Part shown: one piece after another, positions 15,645-22,064 of the stretch
Layout of the letters: each line of letters opens with the position of its first letter
Numbering within the stretch: position 1 is the first letter of the stretch
NCBI RefSeq assembly: GCF_018390515.1
Contig: NZ_JAHBBK010000003.1
Span: 248,001 to 312,000 of the forward strand
Length of the DNA: 64,000 nucleotides
Reading direction: 5' to 3'
From: Mucilaginibacter sp. Bleaf8
GTDB lineage: Bacteria; Bacteroidota; Bacteroidia; Sphingobacteriales; Sphingobacteriaceae
The notes under the pieces: model-generated
Database searches by the model: none
What the model saw: the letters and a program-made list of their open reading frames with translations, nothing else
Told to the model about the DNA's origin: nothing
Program-made: the position numbers and the translations under genes

Positions 15645-16955
15645 CTATCGCCCTCGGCTTTTTCTTCGCCTTTTCAGTGCGTCATCTTCATCGTCGGCTA
15701 TCTGAATACCTGTATAACTCCATAACCAAGTATCATTATAACGATCACCCATGTTATCCTGAGATATAGATACAGACTCCTGATCTTCGCTTGCTGCGTG
15801 TTCACGACTTGCTCCAGCGTATTCACCCTCGCCGTCAGATGCTGCTGCTGGTCCGTTAACTGGCCCGTTGCTTTCTCGTTGTTCAGTGTATGCCACTCGA
15901 TCTGTTTCAATGCTCCTAACAGCCGAGACAATGCCTTTTCCTGCTGATAGTTGCCTGGTTCTAGCGGCTGAGAATTCTCCGTATTTTGCTTTTGTTCGGC
16001 TTGTTGCCTGGCCAGCTGCCGCGCTGTCTCTGCTTTGTTCATAGTTGATCTGTTTAGCTATCTCTCCCCACTTAAACTTATTCCCTAGGGCCTTGCCGGT
16101 GACTTTGAAGCTCTCATAGAAATAAGTGATGCCGGTTATCCTGCCTGTAGCCGGTGACTGATTGAACAGAAAGTGAATGCCCGCATGCTCACCTTTACGA
16201 ATAAACGCCTGCAAGTCCTCGTGGCGTTCTTGGAGTAAAGTCTTCAGCAGCTCTTGCAACAACATCTTATCTGAGACTTTTCCAGTGCGTTCAATCATTT
16301 TCAGTTCATTCTTCGTTGGTGCCCGTTCTGATATATAGTTCTGCTGTTCTGTTGCTATTGAGCTACCTTGCTCTACAGTACCACTGTTATCTTGCTTTAT
16401 CGCTCCACTGATCTGTTGCACTGTTGTTCTATTGATCTGTAGCCCTGTCGGTATATAGTTACTGTGCTCCACTGCTTTGTAGTTACTTTGCTCTACTGCT
16501 ATCAAGTTATACGCTTTTTCTAGTTTCCGTACCAGTGCTTCGCTTCTTTTGTAGTTGTTACTGTCCGACACCACGCTGCCATCAAAGCTGATGCGGTTCA
16601 CCAGTAAATGTACATGCGGATGTTCTGCGTCATAATGCCGGAACACGAGGTACTGGTTGTTGGTGAATCCCATACCGTTAAGGTAGTCGTGCGCTATTGC
16701 TAACAGCTTATCATTATCTAGCACTGCTACTTCCTCCTTCGAGAAATTCAGGCTGGTATGATACACATGCCGCTTTAGCGCGGGCTTAAGCATTTTGACG
16801 ACCTCTACCTGCGCCCGGATGCTCCTGCGCTCGAGAGCGACAAAACTCATATCCAGCAGCTCGGCCCTTTGGTCAGGGTCAGGGTGGCATAGTTTTTTCA
16901 GGTTGTAATCCAATGCGCCCATAAAGCTTTTACCTATCTTTTGACTTGCGATCAT
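15645..16955 (-). CDS. MOB-family relaxase of island 1
   Basis: A 436-residue relaxase. The N-terminal domain starts MIASQKIGKSFMGALDYNLK and carries the HUH-type motif EHPHVHLLVNR (~111-121), with SLNF and NNYKRSEALVRKLE as in Bacteroidota MOBP-type relaxases. It nicks one strand at oriT and pilots it to the recipient. Residues ~153-213 are a Gln/Ser/Asn/Tyr-rich repeat (VEQSNYKAVEHSNY). From ~305 to the end the composition is Ala/Ser/Arg/Glu-rich and unstructured, coinciding with a second reading frame (15698-16042). It overlaps mobC by 26 nt. No conjugation (tra) genes are present, so island 1 is mobilizable rather than self-transmissible. Confidence 0.9.
   Translation of the reverse strand: MIASQKIGKSFMGALDYNLKKLCHPDPDQRAELLDMSFVALERRSIRAQVEVVKMLKPALKRHVYHTSLNFSKEEVAVLDNDKLLAIAHDYLNGMGFTNNQYLVFRHYDAEHPHVHLLVNRISFDGSVVSDSNNYKRSEALVRKLEKAYNLIAVEQSNYKAVEHSNYIPTGLQINRTTVQQISGAIKQDNSGTVEQGSSIATEQQNYISERAPTKNELKMIERTGKVSDKMLLQELLKTLLQERHEDLQAFIRKGEHAGIHFLFNQSPATGRITGITYFYESFKVTGKALGNKFKWGEIAKQINYEQSRDSAAAGQATSRTKAKYGEFSAARTRQLSAGKGIVSAVRSIETDRVAYTEQRESNGPVNGPAAASDGEGEYAGASREHAASEDQESVSISQDNMGDRYNDTWLWSYTGIQIADDEDDALKRRRKSRGR
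15698..16042 (-). CDS. overprinted small coiled-coil membrane protein within the relaxase gene
   Basis: A 114-residue frame lies wholly inside the 3' part of the relaxase gene on the same strand. It encodes a Gln-rich N-terminus (ARQLARQQAEQKQNTEN), a long coiled coil (LNNEKATGQLTDQQQHLTAR, VNTLEQVVNTQQAKI) and a terminal membrane helix (LRITWVIVIMILGYGVIQVF). This is far more protein-like than a chance frame, and the relaxase sequence opposite becomes low-complexity here. ColE1-type plasmids similarly nest mobB/mobD frames in the relaxase gene. Whether it is translated is untested. Confidence 0.55.
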   Translation of the reverse strand: MNKAETARQLARQQAEQKQNTENSQPLEPGNYQQEKALSRLLGALKQIEWHTLNNEKATGQLTDQQQHLTARVNTLEQVVNTQQAKIRSLYLYLRITWVIVIMILGYGVIQVFR

Positions 16956-17289
16956 GCGTTAACAATTCATCCAGCATTCTTTCAAGAACCCAAAGTAGTT
17001 TGCTTAATAGAGATAGTATATCTTTTGGCCATATCCCTGAATTGAGTGCTTTGGTTACCTGATTGAGATTGACACCGATCTTGTTCAATTCAATCACCGC
17101 TTGCTGTTCTATTCTTGGCAGTACTGGCTGCGGAAACTTGCCCTTAAATACTTTGGTCCGGACCAGTTGCCCGATGGTCTGGCCACAGGCCGCACTGGCG
17201 GTTTCCAGCTGGCTCATTTCTCCATCCGTTACTCTAAAGAGGACCACCTTGGCGAGCCTTTTCTCTTCATCCGTTTTAGGCCTTGCCAC
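16930..17289 (-). CDS. mobC: MobC relaxosome accessory protein
   Basis: A 119-residue protein with the ribbon-helix-helix-like N-terminus of MobC (RLAKVVLFRVTDGEMSQLET, then GQTIGQLVRTKVFKGKFPQP) and the conserved core IELNKIGVNLNQVTKALNSG. MobC binds near oriT and helps the relaxase melt DNA. The only usable start is a GTG at 17289. It overlaps the relaxase start by 26 nt and lies directly downstream of the hairpin-rich candidate oriT, which is the normal order. Confidence 0.88.
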   Translation of the reverse strand: MARPKTDEEKRLAKVVLFRVTDGEMSQLETASAACGQTIGQLVRTKVFKGKFPQPVLPRIEQQAVIELNKIGVNLNQVTKALNSGIWPKDILSLLSKLLWVLERMLDELLTHDRKSKDR

Positions 17290-17353
17290 TATGTCCCCTT
17301 TCTGCTAAACGTAGTGCGGCAGCCTCCGGCAGGCACCTTTCAGTGCTGATCCG

Positions 17354-17387
17354 GCAAGCCGTTTCGGTATACCGAAACATGGCTTGC
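17354..17387. other. candidate oriT hairpin of island 1
   Basis: GCAAGCC + GTTTCGGTA (17354-17369) is inverted as TACCGAAAC (17370-17378), AT, GGCTTGC (17381-17387): a 16-bp palindrome with a 2-nt bulge. It is the strongest inverted repeat in the 162-bp gap between the winged-helix gene and mobC, where oriT is expected. The nick site cannot be read from sequence alone. Confidence 0.5.
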
Positions 17388-17451
17388 TCCTTTACCGCAG
17401 GACCAGTCTGCCCCCTGGGTGCAGTTATGCTGTTATACCTGTCCAGTATCT

Positions 17452-17754
17452 TCATACCTCGTAACCTCCTTCGTAAATCAATCTGACTTTACTGCCCTCG
17501 TAATAGTTATAGGTCGGGAGATACTCGATGTAACCGAAAGCTTTAAGCTCCCTAATACACTTGTGATAAGTGGCAATAGACTGCAACCGCGCCAGCGGCA
17601 TCAGCTCCCTGCGACTGACGGTAAACAAATCGGTGCAGCCGCTTTGCCGCCACAGGAAGAACAGTGCCAGGTACAGGCTCTGGTGCGTTGGCAACAGACG
17701 GACATCACCTTGGGCCTTAACGTAAAAGCCCATTATAGGCATCAGCCTTTCCAT
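17452..17754 (-). CDS. winged-helix protein of the mobilization module
   Basis: A 100-residue protein homologous to the product at 33709-34062. Both share a short N-terminal segment, PTH.SL...LF..WQRSG, an SR..LM..ARI motif and TYHKCIRELKAFGYIEYLPT, which reads as a recognition helix plus wing of a winged-helix fold. It overlaps the upstream HTH gene by 13 nt and precedes oriT and mobC in both islands. The fold resembles regulators or replication-initiator wings. The precise role (regulator or replication/mobilization helper) is unknown. Confidence 0.7.
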   Translation of the reverse strand: MERLMPIMGFYVKAQGDVRLLPTHQSLYLALFFLWRQSGCTDLFTVSRRELMPLARLQSIATYHKCIRELKAFGYIEYLPTYNYYEGSKVRLIYEGGYEV

Positions 17755-18020
17755 GACTTCTCCTTTCCTTCCAGCAGCCTGCCTATATCCTCCTGCTTAT
17801 AATACAGGATACCGCCTACCTTGGTATAGCTTAGCGTGCCGTTCACGCGCAGGTTTTGCAGCGTGCCGGGTGAGATGCCCAACAGCCTGCGCACTTCTTG
17901 GCTTTTGATCCACTGTTTGCTCTCCGCCCTATCCGGCTGCAGCATGCTGCGCATCTCTTCTAATAGCTCGGCCTTAAAGGCCTTCAAATCTTCTTTTGTA
18001 ATCAGCTCATTCACCGTCAT
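17742..18020 (-). CDS. HTH_17-type regulator of the mobilization module
   Basis: A 92-residue protein. An N-terminal helical part (TKEDLKAFKAELLEEMRSML) is followed by a winged HTH (WIKSQEVRRLLGISPGTLQN, LSYTKVGGILYYKQEDIGRL). It is over 60% identical by eye to the protein at 33446 in island 2 and close to the one at 12556. It is divergent from the 234-residue gene at 18317, with a palindrome (18141-18170) between them that is conserved in island 2, so it may bind that site. It is translationally coupled to the winged-helix gene. Confidence 0.85.
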   Translation of the reverse strand: MTVNELITKEDLKAFKAELLEEMRSMLQPDRAESKQWIKSQEVRRLLGISPGTLQNLRVNGTLSYTKVGGILYYKQEDIGRLLEGKEKSWKG

Positions 18021-18140
18021 CGTTCATCGTTTTGTGATCTTGCATAATCAAATAACCTGGCTGCTTTTCATTCTTGCTTATAAGCAACTATTGCTTAAGG
18101 GCAAGGCACAGCGGCTTGATTAAAAGCTAATTTAAAGCTT

Positions 18141-18170
18141 TGTTTTGATAATATAAAATATGTCAAAACA
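18141..18170. promoter_or_regulatory. conserved palindromic operator, island 1 copy
   Basis: TGTTTTGATA, 10-nt spacer, TGTCAAAACA. The same palindrome (spacer 11) occurs at 33298-33328 between the homologous divergent gene pair in island 2. Conservation of the site in otherwise diverged intergenic DNA suggests a regulator-binding site. Confidence 0.6.
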
Positions 18171-18316
18171 ATTGCTTAGATTTGAAGTGTTGTATAAGTT
18201 CAAGCTTCAATTCAAATTGATAGATTATGATATGGTTTGGTAGGTGGTTGCTAACTAAGGTTGGGCGTGAATAAGTAAAACCAATTAAAACAGCGTGTTA
18301 ATTATTTTTTAAAAAA

Positions 18317-19021
18317 GTGAAGAAAGTCAGTTACAAAACTTACCTCAATGAGCGCCTCAAGCAGGTGGACTTCCACGGACAGCAGACCTACCCGCTGTAT
18401 GTGCAGGTGACCTACGAGCGCAAAACCATCTTTTTCAAGAGCTATTACTTCGAGCTGTTCTCCAAGCCCCGGTTCAGGGTCACTTTGCCTGACGGTACGA
18501 CGAAAGGCCCAGATATGGCGCTTGCAATCGAAAAAGAAGAAAAGGTGATCCGGTTTGTGATTGATAAGTTCGGGAATGGGTTTTCACTCGAAGGTTTCCG
18601 GAAGTTTTACGCCTACTTTAGCAAAGACATGTGTGAGGAGACAGCGTTTGACTTTATCGATTACCTGTACGTTTTCTTTGATGATAGAAAGCTGCCCAAC
18701 CTAGCAGAGCTCATCAAGTTGGGAACACAGCATGTGGTAACCTATGACTTGATGAAAGAGCTGGAACGAATGCTGGATAAAGACTTATACCAGGAACTAA
18801 TAGCTGGTGCTTTTGAGAAGGCTCCGCCTTATTTGCAACTCTATAGCTTTATGTTGCATACCAGGGTCTGGCCGGAGCTTTACCTAACGGCTCTGGAATG
18901 GTACGACAACCTGGAAACGATTACGGCTTTTAAGAATTACGTAGAAGAGCATTTCCCTGAGCTGCCATCCAATGAATTGATTGGGCAGGTGCACAACTGG
19001 CCTCATTATAGACGCAGGTGA
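18317..19021 (+). CDS. conserved unknown protein of the island backbone
   Basis: A 234-residue protein starting at GTG (18317) and homologous to the product at 32494-33210. Shared blocks are YKTYLNERLKQVDFHG, TYPLYVQVTYERKTIFFKSY and a C-terminal APPYL.LY...W. The N-terminal ~50 residues recall the arm-binding strands of tyrosine recombinases (lyv.vt.erk), but there is no catalytic domain. It lies divergent from the HTH gene in both islands. I do not know a function; a DNA-binding accessory role in excision or mobilization is possible. Presence in both islands argues it is backbone, not cargo. Confidence 0.75.
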   Translation: MKKVSYKTYLNERLKQVDFHGQQTYPLYVQVTYERKTIFFKSYYFELFSKPRFRVTLPDGTTKGPDMALAIEKEEKVIRFVIDKFGNGFSLEGFRKFYAYFSKDMCEETAFDFIDYLYVFFDDRKLPNLAELIKLGTQHVVTYDLMKELERMLDKDLYQELIAGAFEKAPPYLQLYSFMLHTRVWPELYLTALEWYDNLETITAFKNYVEEHFPELPSNELIGQVHNWPHYRRR

Positions 19022-19265
19022 CAGCATGTATAAACAGCGATGTGATTCAAACCGATCAATAGAACGAAGTGAAAGTAATTGGACGCTTCATTTGGCAAAG
19101 TGATCTTATTATTAGCTACTATATAGATTTATAAAAAATGTAATAGATTCTTTTCCAGGCGGCAACTCTTTGAAAACGACTTGCACATCTTCAAGCAGCT
19201 AATTAAAGACAGGTAATTATGTAAATGAGTGAAGATATACGTACTTTGCAGTAGGTTTTTATAAT

Positions 19266-20438
19266 ATGGATAAGAAGATAGGGATTTTTTCATTTTTTGC
19301 TGGCGCGGGATTTTTAGACTTAGGGTTCGAAAGAACTGAAAAATTTGAAACCGCTTTCGTCAATGAGTATCATCGGCCGTTCATGGACATTTACCGTGGC
19401 GCCCGTAAAAACATGGGCATACCGGAACCAATGTTTGGCCATGAAGTAAAAAGCATAACTGATTACCATGATAGCGCCGAGTTTGAAAAGCTTAAAGAGA
19501 AAATTGAAGAAGCAAAAGAAAGATTCGGTACAATAGGGTTTATAGGCGGACCGCCATGCCCGGATTTTTCAGTGGGCGGCAAAAATAAAGGGCAGCATGG
19601 AGAAAACGGAAAGTTGTCCGGTACTTATGTTGAGCTAATCTGTAACACACAACCTGACTTCTTTCTATTTGAAAACGTCAAGGGACTATACAGAACTGCG
19701 AAGCACAGAGCTTTTTTTGAGAGCCTTAAGGATCAACTACATGACGCGGGGTATGTTTTGACTGAGAATCTTATAAACGCTATTGAATATGGTGCTCCAC
19801 AAGACAGACAAAGAATTATACTAATTGGCTTTCGTAAACAGTTTCTTAAATCCGCAAGAATTCAAAGCAATGGTGAAGATTTAATTGCATCGTTTGACTG
19901 GAATGCTAATAAGGTATTTCACAAGGAAGATATTTTTAAATATTCATGGCCATCAACAAGTCCGTTTGAGGAAGATATTAAAAAAGAAATTGCTGAAGAA
20001 ACCTTTTTAGAACTTACTGTGCAACATTGGTTTGAGAAAAATGATGTTTTAAATCATCCGAATGCACAGCATTACTTTACCCCAAGAAATGGACTGCCTA
20101 AATTTCAGTCGATTTCAGAAGGCGATGATTTGAAGAAATCATATAAGAGATTGCATCGTTGGAGGTATTCGCCTACTGCAGCTTACGGAAATAATGAAGT
20201 TCATTTACATCCTTATAAAGCGAGAAGACTTTCTGCCGCGGAGGCACTTGCTATTCAATCTTTACCAAAGGAATTTGTTATACCAAATAATATATCCCTT
20301 ACGGATATGTTTAAAACAATCGGCAATGGAGTTCCGTATCTTGCAGCACGTGCTCTCGCATTGAGCATTTATAAATTCATTGATAATCTTAATCTAGTAA
20401 ACGAGAAAGCAGTTTATGCAGAAGCTGACAGCCAGTAA
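19266..20438 (+). CDS. DNA (cytosine-5) methyltransferase
   Basis: A 390-residue C5-cytosine methyltransferase. Motif I FSFFAGAGFLDLGF binds SAM; motif IV GGPPCPDFS contains the catalytic Cys98; motif VI is ENVKGL (Glu136); motif VIII is QDRQR (~179-183); and motif X is GNGVPYLAARAL. It protects host DNA from the restriction enzyme whose gene overlaps its 3' end by 23 nt, and it pairs with the Vsr repair nuclease that corrects T:G mismatches from deaminated 5-methylcytosine. A TACTTTGC element at 19242-19249 may be its promoter. The target sequence cannot be deduced. The locus is clearly more AT-rich than the mobilization module. Confidence 0.95.
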   Translation: MDKKIGIFSFFAGAGFLDLGFERTEKFETAFVNEYHRPFMDIYRGARKNMGIPEPMFGHEVKSITDYHDSAEFEKLKEKIEEAKERFGTIGFIGGPPCPDFSVGGKNKGQHGENGKLSGTYVELICNTQPDFFLFENVKGLYRTAKHRAFFESLKDQLHDAGYVLTENLINAIEYGAPQDRQRIILIGFRKQFLKSARIQSNGEDLIASFDWNANKVFHKEDIFKYSWPSTSPFEEDIKKEIAEETFLELTVQHWFEKNDVLNHPNAQHYFTPRNGLPKFQSISEGDDLKKSYKRLHRWRYSPTAAYGNNEVHLHPYKARRLSAAEALAIQSLPKEFVIPNNISLTDMFKTIGNGVPYLAARALALSIYKFIDNLNLVNEKAVYAEADSQ

Positions 20439-21501
20439 TATTGTTGCATACATAAATCATTTGGACAAAAATGTTGCTTATTCTTACATCAACACTAAGA
20501 ATAAAGGCCAAATAAGAATTATTTCAGCAGACAACCACCAAGGGCCGATTAGGATAAGAAGGTGGACTCCAGCAAAAGGCGAGACTTACGCCTCTGCAAA
20601 AGAGGAAACTATCTCTACAGAAATGATTTGGAGAGTTGCAAATGCATTTTCTCCAGGAAGGCCGATTAATTTTGACAGGGTATTGGGTGGTAGTTATAAC
20701 ACAAGATCTGTGTTAGAAGCTTTATTAGCACATACGCCGCAGTTTTATTTTTGTTATCCTGGCAGAATTGAGAATATGGGAGGCGTTTCAACAGTACAAA
20801 GTGGGCATAAGCACTTGATATGGTTACCTGATTCACCACATAGAGCGGGCGTGCTTACAAAACATGATTCAGATATCATCATATCCGAGGTTCCGCAAGC
20901 AGACGCTTATTACGATTCACTCGCTACACCTGTGACTGACTCTTCCGACTTATCGGATATAAGTATTGATGTTAAGAGAAGGCATGCGCAAATTCAAATA
21001 GCGTTATATTTTATTGGTAAACAACTTAATTTCCGGACTTGGATTGCCCAAAATGACAAGGGAATCCTCTATAACAACAAGAGAATAGGTGAATACGATG
21101 GCGTAATTCAGCGTTTACAAGACGAAAGACTTTTAACTGCTTACCAGGACGCAGCTCACGAGGCTCTGCTTATTGATTGCATTTGGTTTAAAAACGGGTC
21201 ACTGATGCCGGCCGTTATGGAGGTCGAACATTCTACTGGTGTAACAAGCGGTCTTGTCCGGATGAAGCGATTTAAAGATAAATTTATACCGTTACAAAAT
21301 GTAAGATACGTTATCGTGGCAGCTGACGAAGATCGCGAAGATGTAGTTAAGAAGGCAAGTCACCCACAATTCAAAGACTTGGACACCAAGTACTTTCCAT
21401 ATTCTGCAGTAGAAGAGCTCTACGCTTTATGCCAAAAGCGGAAGTTAAGGGGAGTTACAGAGGAGTTTTTAGATTGCTATATGGAGTCTGTTTTAGCTTG
21501 A
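20416..21501 (+). CDS. type II restriction endonuclease (candidate)
   Basis: A 361-residue protein overlapping the methyltransferase gene by 23 nt, the typical R-M arrangement. The C-terminal half carries a PD-(D/E)XK-like arrangement: HEALLIDCIWF supplies an Asp (~253), followed about 17 residues later by MEVEHSTGV (Glu269/Glu271) and helix LVRMKRFKDKF. The N-terminal half contains GPIRIRRWTPAKGE and may read DNA. I do not recognise a characterised isoschizomer family, so endonuclease function rests on operon position and the putative catalytic site. A terminator follows immediately, within the 3' end of vsr. Confidence 0.75.
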   Translation: MQKLTASNIVAYINHLDKNVAYSYINTKNKGQIRIISADNHQGPIRIRRWTPAKGETYASAKEETISTEMIWRVANAFSPGRPINFDRVLGGSYNTRSVLEALLAHTPQFYFCYPGRIENMGGVSTVQSGHKHLIWLPDSPHRAGVLTKHDSDIIISEVPQADAYYDSLATPVTDSSDLSDISIDVKRRHAQIQIALYFIGKQLNFRTWIAQNDKGILYNNKRIGEYDGVIQRLQDERLLTAYQDAAHEALLIDCIWFKNGSLMPAVMEVEHSTGVTSGLVRMKRFKDKFIPLQNVRYVIVAADEDREDVVKKASHPQFKDLDTKYFPYSAVEELYALCQKRKLRGVTEEFLDCYMESVLA

Positions 21502-21907
21502 TCAATACTGAGCAGACACAGTCAGCGATCTGCTCAGTATTTTTTTTAATATCTTTTTCCCAAAATCGTAGAACTGTCCAGCCCCGCGCAGTAAGGTGCT
21601 CATTAACTTGTCTGTCACGTTCAACATTGCGCCGGATCTTGTTTATCCAAAATTCTTTATTCGTTCCAATACGGGCTTCAAGCGCGGCAATATCTTTACC
21701 ATGCCAGAACTCGCTATCACAAAAGACTGCAAGTTTCAATTTCTTGAAAACAAAATCGGGTTTCCCGAAAATTGTAATATCATTTTTGCGATAGCGTGCA
21801 CCTTTTGTCCAAAGAGCTTTGGCAAGCATAATCTCAATCTTTGTCCCTTTGCTCTTGATGCGAGACATATTATAACTTCTAACTTCCTTCTTGTGAACAT
21901 CTGTCAT
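21455..21907 (-). CDS. vsr: very short patch repair (Vsr) endonuclease
   Basis: A 150-residue Vsr-family nuclease. It begins with the family signature RSYNMSRIKSKGTKIE, then GKPDFVFKKLKLAVFCDSEF with the catalytic Asp and the WHG of the FWHG motif, and NVERDRQVNEHLTARGWTVL. Vsr nicks 5' of the T in T:G mismatches produced by deamination of 5-methylcytosine. It is convergent with the restriction gene and overlaps it by 47 bp. The start is the ATG at 21907. Its last ~15 codons contain the terminator hairpin of the restriction-modification transcript. Confidence 0.93.
   Translation of the reverse strand: MTDVHKKEVRSYNMSRIKSKGTKIEIMLAKALWTKGARYRKNDITIFGKPDFVFKKLKLAVFCDSEFWHGKDIAALEARIGTNKEFWINKIRRNVERDRQVNEHLTARGWTVLRFWEKDIKKNTEQIADCVCSVLIKLKQTPYSNLKTPL
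21504..21547 (+). terminator. terminator of the restriction-modification operon, inside vsr
   Basis: A 13-bp stem AATACTGAGCAGA/TCTGCTCAGTATT (21504-21516, 21529-21541) followed by a T8 run (21540-21547). It begins 3 nt past the end of the restriction gene and overlaps the 3' coding end of the convergent vsr gene. Confidence 0.85.
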
Positions 21908-22064
21908 TCTTGAAATAATCAATCCTTTAAAAAAATGTTTTAGCAGTTAGTTGCTTTCGCTCACTAGATTCAAATTGTAACTAAAAATATCTTACAATCG
22001 CTGATTGTTGCAGATTCATGTATATTAGGGTTTTGTTAGATCACCTAAAATATCACAATTCTAA

